Assembly: GCF_030580865.1 (NCBI RefSeq)
Contig: NZ_JAUQSY010000009.1
Location: 186,001-250,000, forward strand
DNA length: 64,000 nt
From: Hymenobacter aranciens
GTDB taxonomy: Bacteria; Bacteroidota; Bacteroidia; Cytophagales; Hymenobacteraceae
Direction of reading: 5' to 3'
Part shown: one piece after another, positions 1 to 8,974 of the stretch
Layout of the letters: each line of letters opens with the position of its first letter
How positions within the stretch are numbered: the stretch's first letter is position 1
The notes under the pieces: model-generated
What the model saw: only the letters and a program-made list of their open reading frames with translations
Told to the model about the DNA's origin: nothing
Database searches by the model: none
Translations under genes and position numbers: made by a program

Positions 1-866
1 GCCACATCGGCATCGGCGGCCACATCCGCTTCATCAGCGGCTTCGGCGGCCCGGGCCATGCGCGGGTCGTCGTGGTAGCGGTAGAGCTGCCAGCCGGCCT
101 CGGCGGTGTATTCGAGGGCGGTGAGGTTTTCGACCCAGTCGCCGGAGTTAAGGTAGGTGATGTCGCCTTTGGCCGTGACGATGGGCTTGATTTCGGGCTG
201 GTGAATGTGGCCGCAGGCCACGTAGCGGTAGCCCTCGTCGGCGGCGATGGCGGCGGCGGTGGTTTCGAAATTGTTCATGGCGGCCACGGCCGTTTTCACC
301 CGCTCCTTTACTTTTTTGGATAAAGCCACGCGTGGGCGCCCAGCCTTGTCCAATAGAAAGTTGACGAAGCGGTTTATCAAAATGAGTAAGTCGTAGCCGT
401 GGCCGCCCAGCTTGGCCAGCCAGCGCGAGTGCTGCATGGTCACGTCGAATACGTCGCCGTGAAACAGCCAGGTGCGGCCGTGGGGCAGGTCGAGCACCAG
501 CTTGTTGTCGAGGTGGAAATTGCCCAGCCGCAGGCCCGCAAATTTGCGCAGCAACTCGTCGTGGTTGCCGGTGAGGTAGTGGATTTTGACGCCCTTGGCG
601 GCCAGGCCGGTGAGGTAGCGCACCACCCGCATGTGGGCGGGCGGCCAGTAGTTTTTCGAGAACTGCCAGATGTCCACGATGTCGCCGTTGAGCACCAGCA
701 CCTGCGGCTTGATGCTCTTGAGGTAGCGCAGCAGCTCAGTGGCGTGGCAACCATAGGTGCCCAAGTGCACGTCGGAAATAACGGCCACCTGCACCCGCCG
801 CCGCTTGGGCCGCCGGGGCTTGGGCACGGTTACGGCTGGGGTTTGCGCTTCGATTACCACGCTCAT
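1..866 (-). CDS. LpxH-like metallophosphoesterase, UDP-2,3-diacylglucosamine diphosphatase family (3' end cut off)
   Basis: The calcineurin-like phosphoesterase motifs are all present in order: D-x-H in SDVHLG (aa 31-36), NGD (aa 60-62), GNHDE (aa 100-104), HGDVFD (about aa 136-141) and GHIH (aa 219-222). Together they form a dinuclear metal site. The whole protein resembles Bacteroidota enzymes annotated as UDP-2,3-diacylglucosamine diphosphatase, the lipid A step that LpxH performs at the inner membrane face; the exact substrate is inferred. The ATG at 866 overlaps the stop of the small upstream gene as ATGA, suggesting translational coupling. After the catalytic core the visible C terminus becomes Ala/Asp/Glu-rich (positions 1-60) and runs off the window, so the true end is unknown. 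Confidence 0.85.
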   Translation of the reverse strand, partial: MSVVIEAQTPAVTVPKPRRPKRRRVQVAVISDVHLGTYGCHATELLRYLKSIKPQVLVLNGDIVDIWQFSKNYWPPAHMRVVRYLTGLAAKGVKIHYLTGNHDELLRKFAGLRLGNFHLDNKLVLDLPHGRTWLFHGDVFDVTMQHSRWLAKLGGHGYDLLILINRFVNFLLDKAGRPRVALSKKVKERVKTAVAAMNNFETTAAAIAADEGYRYVACGHIHQPEIKPIVTAKGDITYLNSGDWVENLTALEYTAEAGWQLYRYHDDPRMARAAEAADEADVAADADV

Positions 867-1102
867 GCTGCCGACGGATAGGTGAAGCCCCCACGCCGCC
901 TCGCCTCGGGCCGCCGCGGTCGCACGGCCTTGGCCCGGCGGCTCAGCCAGCGGGCCGCATTCTCGCCCCCGCCCCCGAAGGCCGAACGCAAGCTACCCAA
1001 CGTGTGCAGCACAAACGCCAGCCACAAAGCCATTTGAAACAACTCATACACGAGCCAGCGCCCCAAGCGGCGCAGCCACGAAAACAAAGCCGGGAAGTAC
1101 AT
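863..1102 (-). CDS. Small basic membrane-associated protein coupled to the phosphoesterase
   Basis: This is a 79-residue protein I do not recognise. Its N-terminal half is aromatic and hydrophobic (LVYELFQMALWLAFVLHTLG, about aa 17-36) and could be one membrane segment or an amphipathic helix. The C-terminal half is very basic (several RR and RRR pairs). Its TGA overlaps the ATG of the phosphoesterase by the ATGA arrangement, the main reason to believe it is real. If the downstream enzyme is LpxH-like, a membrane-proximal partner would make sense, but that is inference. Confidence 0.55.
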   Translation of the reverse strand: MYFPALFSWLRRLGRWLVYELFQMALWLAFVLHTLGSLRSAFGGGGENAARWLSRRAKAVRPRRPEARRRGGFTYPSAA

Positions 1103-1192
1103 AGCGCGAGCTGGAAAAGTGGAAAAAATCAGTTCCCCAAAATTCGTAGTGGCCTGTGAAGCGGTGGTTACGGGCGGGTTATGCTTGTGTCA

Positions 1193-1333
1193 TGTCATGC
1201 TGAACGCCGGTTCTGTCATGCTGAGCGCAGCGAAGCATCCTCTCGCGCCGAAACGAGGCAGTAACCTAATCGTTCGGACCTGACAAGATGCTTCGCTGCG
1301 CTCAGCATGACAGAACCGGCGTTCAGCATGACA
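1193..1333. repeat. Perfect 46-bp inverted repeat (CATGCTGA family)
   Basis: Positions 1193-1238 and 1288-1333 are exact reverse complements (46 bp each, 49-bp loop). Each arm contains two TGTCATGCTGA units and ends in GAAGCAT. Related arms recur at 12918, 14030 and 27471. It lies between the divergent genes starting at 1102 and 1381. Confidence 0.9.
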
Positions 1334-1380
1334 GAGACGGAGGGAATGCCTTAAATTGCCGCCCCACTCCCCCATCCCCC

Positions 1381-1965
1381 ATGACAACCACCCCTACCCG
1401 CCTGCTCCCCTTGCTCGGCCTGGCCCTGCTCACGTCCTTCGCCACCCTGGCCCAGCCCACCGGCAAAGCCGCCCAGGGCCGCAAGAAATACATGTTCCCG
1501 CAAAAGGACGCTGAATCGGCCTACGTGCAGAACGTGACCAAAAACACCGAAGAAGACCAGGACGTAGACGGCAGCTTCACCCGCCTCGGCTACCGCCCTT
1601 ACGCCGACATGTTGGCTGAAATTACTGAGCTCAAGCGCATTCACAACTGGGCTGATACCACCTTCCAGCGCCGCCTGGCCGCCCTGCCGCCCGGCGGGGC
1701 CCTGCTGGTCACCATTCACCGCCAGGGCGCCAAATACGCTAACCTCGAATACCTCACCCTCACCGCCACCAGCAAAGACGGCAACCCAGTGTTCAACCAG
1801 GCGCTGCCCGCCACCCCCGGCCGCTTCTTCGGCCGCGACCTCTACCAGGCCCAGCGCCTCATTCCCTTCCCCAAAATCGAGCCCCAGACGCTGAACGTAA
1901 GCATCCGCGACGCCAAACTGTACCAGACGTTTGAGTACGTGGTGACGGTGCCAGCGGCGCAGTAG
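1381..1965 (+). CDS. Secreted protein of unknown function
   Basis: A 194-residue protein begins with a clear Sec signal peptide: hydrophobic LLPLLGLALLTSFATLA followed by QPTGK, with cleavage likely near aa 23-25. The mature part is mixed, without membrane segments or recognisable catalytic motifs. I chose the ATG at 1381 because it opens the signal peptide; the frame continues upstream into the inverted repeat, where coding is unlikely. It is flanked by two different palindromic repeat elements and shares no operon with its neighbours. I do not recognise the family. Confidence 0.75.
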   Translation: MTTTPTRLLPLLGLALLTSFATLAQPTGKAAQGRKKYMFPQKDAESAYVQNVTKNTEEDQDVDGSFTRLGYRPYADMLAEITELKRIHNWADTTFQRRLAALPPGGALLVTIHRQGAKYANLEYLTLTATSKDGNPVFNQALPATPGRFFGRDLYQAQRLIPFPKIEPQTLNVSIRDAKLYQTFEYVVTVPAAQ

Positions 1966-1990
1966 GTAGCCTGTCATGCAGAACGATGTA

Positions 1991-2090
1991 GAGACGCAAT
2001 ATTTTGCGTCTCGTCGTTAGCTTAGCAGACCTTCGGTTGAACAAAATCATTGCAGCGGCGCGAACGACGAGACGCAATATTTTGCGTCTC
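1991..2090. repeat. Two palindromes GAGACGCAA-TATT-TTGCGTCTC in inverted orientation
   Basis: The same 22-bp palindrome occurs at 1991-2012 and 2069-2090. The inner flanks (GTCGTT after the first, AACGAC before the second) are also complementary, so the whole 100-bp segment can fold on itself. It separates the secreted protein (ends 1965) from the gene starting at 2110. Confidence 0.85.
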
Positions 2091-2109
2091 TATATCCCTC
2101 ACAATTTCA

Positions 2110-3243
2110 ATGAAAAGGAAAGCTACCCTGAGCCTGCTAGCCCTCCTGACCGCGCTCTGGGCTACTTTCAGCTTCCCCCACTACCACTATCCCGCCCCCG
2201 ACGAGCTGCACCGCAAAGCCCGCTACCTGGAGCAGCAGCTAAGCGCCCGCTCCAACCAACCCTCCGACCTGACCAGACTAGAGCAGCTAAACCCGGAATG
2301 GGGCCTGTTCTCGCTATCCTACGCCGCCTACGCTTTCACCAACATGGCGCAGCTGGACAGCACCTTCCGCCCCGAAGCGGCCAAGTACGTGCAATTGGCC
2401 ATCGAAAAAGCGCGCACCGGCCGCATCCCGCAGTCGTTTCAGGATATCGACGCCGCACCCTTCACCGATTCCATCACCTCGGTGCTCTACCTCGGCCATC
2501 TGAATCTGATGCTGGGCTGCCATCGCCTGCTCAATCCGGTTTCGCCCTACCGGACGCTGCACGATTCGCTGTCCGCCAGTCTGCACCGGCGGCTGGCCGC
2601 CGTGCCCGGCCACTGCCTCGAATCGTACGATGGCGGCACCTGGGTGCCCGATAATACCGTGGCCCTGGCCTCCCTTCACCTGCACAGCGAGCTGACGGGC
2701 AGCCCCTACCGCGCCTTCTGCCAGCAGTGGTTCAGCTACGCCCGCCAGCATCTCTGCGACCCCGCAACCGGCCTGCTGCTCTCCAAACCCGCCAACCGCC
2801 ACCAGGCTGCCGAGGAGCCCCGCGGCTCGCACCTGGGCTGGAGCATCGCCTTCCTCTACCGTTTCGCCCCCACCTTCGCTGCCGAGCAATATCAGCTCTA
2901 CCAGCAGCATTGTAGCACCAATTTCGGCGTGCTGCGCCTCTACCGCGAGCGCGCCGGCGACTACACCACCGACATCGGCGACGTGGACAGCGGACCGCTG
3001 GTGCTGGGCTTCAGCATCCCGGCCAACGCCTTCGCCTTCAGCAACGCCGTGGCTATGCGTGACTTCCGCAACGCCCAGCGCCTGCGCCGCGTCATCAGCA
3101 TCGGCGGCCGCGAAATCGAAGCTGATGATGCCCTGCACTACGGCGTGCGGTTCGTGGATTTGCCGGTGAGCCCGATGGCCGAGGCGCTGGTGTTGCACGC
3201 CGAGACGATGACGCCGTGGCGTAAATCTTCAGTCATTCAGTAA
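2110..3243 (+). CDS. Linalool dehydratase/isomerase-like (Ldi domain) secreted protein
   Basis: A 377-residue protein with an N-terminal signal-like segment (LLALLTALWATFSF). The stretch LYLGHLNLMLG (about aa 136-146) closely matches the GHLNLM segment of bacterial linalool dehydratase-isomerase, and the preceding alternation of helices fits that (alpha/alpha)6 fold. The family's known enzyme uses two cysteines in a region read here as SYDGGTWVPDNTVA: the second aligns with Asp, and the first has no counterpart at the same spacing, so the same chemistry is doubtful. DYTTDIGDVDSGP (about aa 294-306) is a further conserved-looking segment. The ATG at 2110 was chosen because the signal segment begins there. 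Substrate unknown. Confidence 0.6.
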   Translation: MKRKATLSLLALLTALWATFSFPHYHYPAPDELHRKARYLEQQLSARSNQPSDLTRLEQLNPEWGLFSLSYAAYAFTNMAQLDSTFRPEAAKYVQLAIEKARTGRIPQSFQDIDAAPFTDSITSVLYLGHLNLMLGCHRLLNPVSPYRTLHDSLSASLHRRLAAVPGHCLESYDGGTWVPDNTVALASLHLHSELTGSPYRAFCQQWFSYARQHLCDPATGLLLSKPANRHQAAEEPRGSHLGWSIAFLYRFAPTFAAEQYQLYQQHCSTNFGVLRLYRERAGDYTTDIGDVDSGPLVLGFSIPANAFAFSNAVAMRDFRNAQRLRRVISIGGREIEADDALHYGVRFVDLPVSPMAEALVLHAETMTPWRKSSVIQ

Positions 3244-3255
3244 GCCGAACTCTTT

Positions 3256-3846
3256 ATGTCTCTCTTGAAAGCATCAGCCATTATCTTATTAGCTCTGCTA
3301 ATTGCCTGTCAGGAATCACAAAGTGAACGTATTTCTTCTGATCCAGCAAAGGTTTTAGATGAACCAACATCACAGGAAGCCATTACTTCCTACTCTATCG
3401 ACACCGCAGCAATTCTAAAAAACATAAGGTTGGATGCACTTCTCGCGGACGTCCAATCTGCAAATCTATTGCCTCAGAAAGCTGTGAGTAATTTACCTTC
3501 AGTGGTCAATAACTTTTTGCACGAGAAAGTCGAGGACTTTGCTATTGTCAATCCTGAAGAAGATTTTCAGTCAACTGATATCATGACCGGTAATTTACCC
3601 CGACGTCGCCTGATGTACCTTGGTGTCGCGGATGATATCGTTTTGCTGGCCTACGAATTAGGAGGATTCGGATTATCCGAGCGTGTTCTAATTTTTAAAC
3701 TAAATGAACACCAGATTACAGACTTCTGGACCGGTTCCGTAAAAGGCAAGCTTCAAACGAAAGACGAAATAGTCACGTACCTGCGCAAAAACAAGAATAG
3801 CAAGAATAAGTATTGGGCACTCAACACCAATACTATCTACTTTTAA
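3256..3846 (+). CDS. Putative lipoprotein of unknown function
   Basis: A 196-residue protein with a lipoprotein signal: hydrophobic IILLALLIA followed by Cys at about aa 18. The mature region has no motif I recognise. The DNA is clearly richer in A and T than its neighbours and uses different codons, hinting at later acquisition. It starts 12 bp after the Ldi-like gene, so the two may share a transcript, and it ends 3 bp from the convergent Nudix gene, leaving almost no intergenic space. Confidence 0.65.
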   Translation: MSLLKASAIILLALLIACQESQSERISSDPAKVLDEPTSQEAITSYSIDTAAILKNIRLDALLADVQSANLLPQKAVSNLPSVVNNFLHEKVEDFAIVNPEEDFQSTDIMTGNLPRRRLMYLGVADDIVLLAYELGGFGLSERVLIFKLNEHQITDFWTGSVKGKLQTKDEIVTYLRKNKNSKNKYWALNTNTIYF

Positions 3847-3849
3847 AAT

Positions 3850-4362
3850 TTACTTCCGCAGCTGCGCCCACTGCACGGCAATCACCGTCTTGGCATCCTG
3901 TAGCTTCTCAGCCACCAGTTGCTCCAGGCTAAAACCTACCGTTTCAATCTTCTCGTTTTCCTCGGCCAGCCCGCCGCCCCGGCCGCTCTGGTGGCTGACC
4001 TCGGCGTAGAACACGGCGATGCTCTCGGCGCTGGTGCCGGGCGAGGGCCACATCGTCACGATGTGCTCCAGCTGGTCCACGTCGTAGCCCAGCTCCTCGT
4101 GGATTTCGCGGCGGATGGCCGTTTCCGGGGCTTCGTCGCCGTCAATCATGCCCGCGCAGAGCTCCAGGATTTCCTTTTCGGGGCCGATGCGGTACTGGCG
4201 GGCCAGCAGGTACTGCTGCTTTTTGGTGTCGAACACGAGGGCCGCCACGGCGTGGCCGGGCTCGAACCGCTCGCGCCGGAGCTGCTCGTCGCCGTCCTGC
4301 ACAATGAGCTGGCTGACTTTATAATGGCCGTCGAAAACGCGGGTGCGTTGCACTATCTGCAT
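3850..4362 (-). CDS. Nudix hydrolase, ADP-ribose pyrophosphatase-like
   Basis: A 170-residue protein with a complete Nudix box at aa 71-93 (G71, E77, R85-E86, E89-E90, G92), which binds the catalytic metal ions. The surrounding sequence, including RQYRIGPEKEILELCAG before the box, is typical of the ADP-sugar pyrophosphatase branch that cleaves ADP-ribose to AMP and ribose 5-phosphate. Exact substrate is inferred. It is monocistronic, convergent with the lipoprotein gene and divergent from the helicase at 4667. Confidence 0.85.
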   Translation of the reverse strand: MQIVQRTRVFDGHYKVSQLIVQDGDEQLRRERFEPGHAVAALVFDTKKQQYLLARQYRIGPEKEILELCAGMIDGDEAPETAIRREIHEELGYDVDQLEHIVTMWPSPGTSAESIAVFYAEVSHQSGRGGGLAEENEKIETVGFSLEQLVAEKLQDAKTVIAVQWAQLRK

Positions 4363-4381
4363 GGGATGGGGGTTTGGGTAG

Positions 4382-4666
4382 TATCTTTGTTGAAATCAGG
4401 GCCGCCGTCGGAGCAGCCCGCTGCCCGGCCGCGCCGGGCAAAGCCCCGCGCCTCGGCTGTTCTCCGCGAAGTAAGCGTACTTCATCCCAATTTTCTCTTT
4501 TGAGGGAATCCGCCGGCCTCCGACGAGCCGCCGAACCCGCCCACGCCCAGCCTTGCTGCGGGGTGGCCATGCCGCCTGTGCGCACCCGCCGGGCCCGCCC
4601 CGCCGCCGCTCTTCCGGGCCGCAGCCGGGGCTTCTCAACCCCACTATTTCCTGTTACCCAACCCGA
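4382..4666 (+). promoter_or_regulatory. Candidate promoter -7 box and long leader of the rhlE-like gene
   Basis: TATCTTTG at 4382-4389 matches the Bacteroidota -7 consensus TAnnTTTG; I see no TTTG at the usual -33 spacing. Transcription from here would give a leader of about 270 nt before the ATG at 4667. The leader is very GC-rich and can form stems, for example CCCGGCCGCGCCGGG near 4424-4438. No known riboswitch class is recognisable. Confidence 0.4.
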
Positions 4667-6160
<1,494 letters not shown>

Positions 6161-6185
6161 GGCTGACTGAATAAAAAACACTCCC

Positions 6186-6224
6186 GAAACGGGCCGGAAA
6201 ACTTTTTCCGGCCCGTTTCTCTTT
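6186..6224 (+). terminator. Intrinsic terminator after rhlE
   Basis: A 16-bp perfect stem (GAAACGGGCCGGAAAA and its complement, 6186-6201 and 6204-6219) with a 2-nt centre is followed by a short T-rich run. Confidence 0.85.
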
Positions 6225-6257
6225 TCCGGGAGAGTGCAACGCTTCCCATCCCCGACC

Positions 6258-6737
6258 ATGGCTATTCCCACGCTTCCGCTCATCCAGGCCCTACGCAGCA
6301 CCGCCCAGCGCCTCGCCACTGAGGCTCCCTACCAGTGGGGCCACATGGGCAGCTGCAACTGCGGCCACCTCGCCCAAACCATCACCAAGCTCACGAAGGG
6401 CGAAATCCACGCCCGCGCCATGCAGCGCTCCGGCGACTGGGAGCGGCAGCTCACCGACTACTGCCCTACCAGCGGCCTGCCCATGGACGAAACCATCGAT
6501 GAGATACTGGCCCTCGGCTTCTCCCGCCAGGACCTGGCGCACCTCGAACGTCTGGCTTCGCCCGCCGTGCGGGCCGCCCTGCCCTTCGAGCGCCGCGAGG
6601 CCCTGCGCCACAACCAGCGCGACGACGTGGTGCTTTACCTCCGCACCTGGGCCGACCTGCTGGAGCAGCAGTTGCTGGCCGACATTCGGCTACCCGATTT
6701 CGAGCCAACCCGCGCTGCGGCACTAGCTGCGCACTAA
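6258..6737 (+). CDS. Conserved hypothetical protein with CNCGHL motif
   Basis: A 159-residue, soluble, mostly helical-looking protein with no signal peptide. The N-terminal part has GSCNCGHLAQ (about aa 33-42), where two Cys and one His could bind a metal, and a further Cys occurs at about aa 66 (DYCPTSG). I do not recognise a named family. The start at ATG 6258 follows the rhlE terminator closely, and a terminator follows the stop, so it appears to be transcribed alone. Confidence 0.7.
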   Translation: MAIPTLPLIQALRSTAQRLATEAPYQWGHMGSCNCGHLAQTITKLTKGEIHARAMQRSGDWERQLTDYCPTSGLPMDETIDEILALGFSRQDLAHLERLASPAVRAALPFERREALRHNQRDDVVLYLRTWADLLEQQLLADIRLPDFEPTRAAALAAH

Positions 6738-6757
6738 GCCAGCCCTACCCAAACAGT

Positions 6758-6791
6758 AAAAGCCCCTGCCGTCCGAACGGCAGGGGCTTTT
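6758..6791. terminator. Bidirectional intrinsic terminator
   Basis: A 15-bp stem AAAAGCCCCTGCCGT with its complement and a 4-base loop has A and T tracts on both sides. It serves the convergent genes ending at 6737 and 6848. Confidence 0.9.
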
Positions 6792-6847
6792 GCGATGTAA
6801 TAATACTAGCTTCCGGCAGCGAGGTGCTGCGTTCAGCAGTTAGTCTT

Positions 6848-7024
6848 TTAGTCTTTGCGGGGCTGGCTGCTCTGCGCTTCGCGGTAGCCTTCGGAGCGGT
6901 GTTCCCGCTTGTAGGCCGCGTCGGCGTTGGGGTCTTCTTTGGCATCGGGCGCTACAGAGCAAGCGGCCGTCAGGAACAGAGCCGCCACGGCGGCCAGCAC
7001 GAGATTCACACGGATGGATTTCAT
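6848..7024 (-). CDS. Small lipoprotein
   Basis: A 58-residue protein with a lipoprotein signal (VLAAVAALFLTAAC, Cys about aa 22) and a short, highly charged mature part (about 36 residues rich in D, E, K and R). Such small charged lipoproteins are common in this phylum and usually have no known function. The ATG at 7024 was preferred over an upstream ATG at 7072 because it opens the signal peptide. TACCTTCG, a near match to the -7 box, lies only about 5 nt upstream on the minus strand. Confidence 0.65.
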   Translation of the reverse strand: MKSIRVNLVLAAVAALFLTAACSVAPDAKEDPNADAAYKREHRSEGYREAQSSQPRKD

Positions 7025-7955
7025 GCCGCGAAGGTAGCCACCGCCGGGCGAACCGGCAAATACCTCGCTCAACAGACGCTCTATTACCAGGTGGTTTTTG
7101 GTCGCCTCCGACCGGGTTTTAACAAGCCAGATTTGGAGCTGGCCTGGTCAGCACAGTTAACAATTGGCAACCCAATAAGCCTAAAATTGCATGCCCGCCA
7201 GCCCCGAAGCCGGAGCGTCGGCCGGTTGCTGAGTGAGGCTTCAGCTACAGTTCGGACACTACCCGGCGCAGGTAGCTCGGAAGGAGACTGGCAACACCCT
7301 TCCGGCATCCTTCCCGCCTTACTGCCCTGCTTAAGGAAATTAGCATTTAGAATATGGGGGCAAGGCCAAAATTACACTTTTCCGCCTTATCGCAAAGACA
7401 ATATTTTTGGCAGGCATCTGTCATCAGCAACCTCATCGCAGCAGCTAAAGACGCCTGTAAGGCAAGCGTGCTGCCTCAATTTTCGTCTACTAAATCAGGC
7501 CTATCCAACGCTTCCCGCCCACTACCTAAGCCCGAAGCTAAGCTTTGATTAGCATCATTTTTTCTATTGAAAAACAAGTGTTTATAAGAAATATTTTATC
7601 GAATCCTATTCTACTGACTTCCGCCCACAAAAATTAGCACTGCCGGGCTTACACTTCGCTCCTGCCATCCAAGTATTTTGGTTTTAAAAAACCATTAAAC
7701 CACGTAGAATAGTAGCTAAAAAAAGCACCTGACAAATTGCACTTAATAAGCTTGCCACATGAGTCGGCAGTAATTCGTCAGTTCAATACAAGCAGAACCG
7801 TTCGCCAATAGCATCCCACCTTACCTGGCTGTTCACAGCGCTGCTACCGCCAAAAAAATGAGCACAAAAAGGGGGCTGTCAGCGTACGCCAACAGCCCCT
7901 TTCTCGGCAGTTACATTCGTAATCAAAGCTATTACGGCAGGCTAAAAGAGCCTTC
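7025..7955. other. Long gene-free stretch, AT-richer in its second half
   Basis: About 930 bp between the small lipoprotein gene and the XRE gene. I see no convincing coding frame, tRNA or repeat. From about 7330 to 7860 it is noticeably richer in A and T than the rest of the window. Only the terminator at 7866 is recognisable. Confidence 0.6.
7866..7903 (-). terminator. Intrinsic terminator of the XRE gene
   Basis: Imperfect stem of AGGGGGCTGT pairing with ACAGCCCCT. On the minus strand it is followed by CCCTTTTTG, placing the U tract downstream of the gene ending at 7956. Confidence 0.75.
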
Positions 7956-8702
7956 TTATTGCTCAGGCTGGTAATCGGCAAATGAGCCGTCCTGATAAAA
8001 AATAACAATGCGCCGAATAGCCTTGCCCGGCTGCAGCAAAAAGGCCGCCGCTGCATCATTGGCAACTGCTGGAACAGGCGCACCACTTGGTGCTGCCGGG
8101 GCCGGCAACGGAGCAGAAGCCGGTAATGGGGCAGCTGCAGGCTCCGACGTAGCAATTGCTTCCGGGCTGCTTTGTGGCCCTGCGGGGGAGGCCGCTACCG
8201 TAGAAGGGCTGGTTCTGCCCGGCGCAGTAGCTTGAAACCGGCGTGGCCGGGGCAATATGGCTGCTAGAGGCGTTTGGTAGGCCGCAGTGTTGGTTATTGG
8301 CTCGCCGCCGGGCCGCCGGTGGGGCTGACGACGCGCCTCGGAGGGGCGGGTTTCTTCTGCCGGAGGTACAACGACGTTCCCCAGACTGTTTTCAGCAGCC
8401 TTTTGGGTCGTAGCCGACGCTTCAGTTGGTGCTGGCGGCATTGGCGCTGCTGGCGCTACGGAAGCTGCTGGAGCGCCGGCAGCGATGGGCGCAGTCGTCC
8501 ACATCGGCTCGCTGCCATTGAGCAGCCAGGGTATCGATAAATCGGCGAAGGCCGCCAGAATTTTCTGGACCACCTCCAGGCTGGGCTTATTACGGCCCGA
8601 CAGAATATGGCTGACAATCGGCCGCGCAATGCCAATAGCATCGGCAAATTGGGTGGGAGTAAGCTGCTTATCCTGCAACAATTGACGAATCCGGTCTACC
8701 AT
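7956..8702 (-). CDS. XRE-family HTH regulator with long Ala/Pro linker
   Basis: A 248-residue protein. Residues about 1-65 form an XRE/Cro-type helix-turn-helix (LTPTQFADAIGIARPIVSHI followed by LSGRNKPSLEVVQKIL), expected to bind DNA. A low-complexity Ala/Pro linker of about 155 residues follows. The extreme C terminus is again ordered (AIRRIVIFYQDGSFADYQPE, about aa 227-246), a beta-rich motif of the kind seen at the end of several Bacteroidota XRE proteins. Two palindromes and a -7-like box lie upstream, so autoregulation is plausible. Its regulon cannot be read from this window. Confidence 0.8.
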   Translation of the reverse strand: MVDRIRQLLQDKQLTPTQFADAIGIARPIVSHILSGRNKPSLEVVQKILAAFADLSIPWLLNGSEPMWTTAPIAAGAPAASVAPAAPMPPAPTEASATTQKAAENSLGNVVVPPAEETRPSEARRQPHRRPGGEPITNTAAYQTPLAAILPRPRRFQATAPGRTSPSTVAASPAGPQSSPEAIATSEPAAAPLPASAPLPAPAAPSGAPVPAVANDAAAAFLLQPGKAIRRIVIFYQDGSFADYQPEQ

Positions 8703-8720
8703 AATGGCCTGGTTGGTTTA

Positions 8721-8728
8721 CAAATGTA
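8721..8728 (-). promoter_or_regulatory. -7 box for the XRE gene
   Basis: On the minus strand this reads TACATTTG, matching TAnnTTTG, 18 nt before the start codon at 8702. No matching -33 box is clear. Confidence 0.4.
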
Positions 8729-8756
8729 GGGCACAGCGTGGTAATACTTGGTGTTT

Positions 8757-8775
8757 ACATTTCTATTATAAATGT
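8757..8775. promoter_or_regulatory. Candidate operator upstream of the XRE gene
   Basis: ACATTTCTATTATAAATGT is an inverted repeat with 6-bp arms and a 7-bp centre. It sits 55-73 bp upstream of the XRE start, a suitable distance for an autoregulatory site. Confidence 0.35.
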
Positions 8776-8815
8776 TATCTGTCACCCACCTGCCCAACTT
8801 CCTGTTTAGATTTGT

Positions 8816-8831
8816 AATTACAATTGTAATT
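8816..8831. promoter_or_regulatory. Perfect 16-bp AT palindrome
   Basis: AATTACAATTGTAATT is a perfect palindrome in the intergenic region upstream of the XRE gene, a second candidate operator. Confidence 0.35.
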
Positions 8832-8899
8832 CCAGGCTGCCCAGTGCTCATCTCCACAGCAAGCCATTACCGTAGCTTCTGCCCTTTGTTTTGCCCAAC

Positions 8900-8933
8900 A
8901 AAAAGCCCGGCCGCCTGACAGGCAACCGGGCTT
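8900..8933 (-). terminator. Intrinsic terminator of the L,D-transpeptidase gene
   Basis: Stem AAGCCCGG/CCGGGCTT with an inner GCC/GGC pairing. The minus strand continues into TTTTT after the stem. Confidence 0.8.
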
Positions 8934-8974
8934 AGACAATGAGAATCGGAGTGGGCGAACGGCCCGGCTACCGC

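Noticed and set aside
4553..4666. An upstream extension of rhlE by 38 residues
   Set aside because: It has no family similarity; RhlE proteins begin at the Met at 4667.
6824..7552. A 242-residue frame over the small lipoprotein gene and the gap
   Set aside because: It is antisense to the lipoprotein gene and then runs through low-complexity sequence without signal peptide or domain.
7025..7955. tRNA or other known structured RNA in the long gap
   Set aside because: Read for cloverleaf arms and T-loop motifs; nothing convincing was seen.
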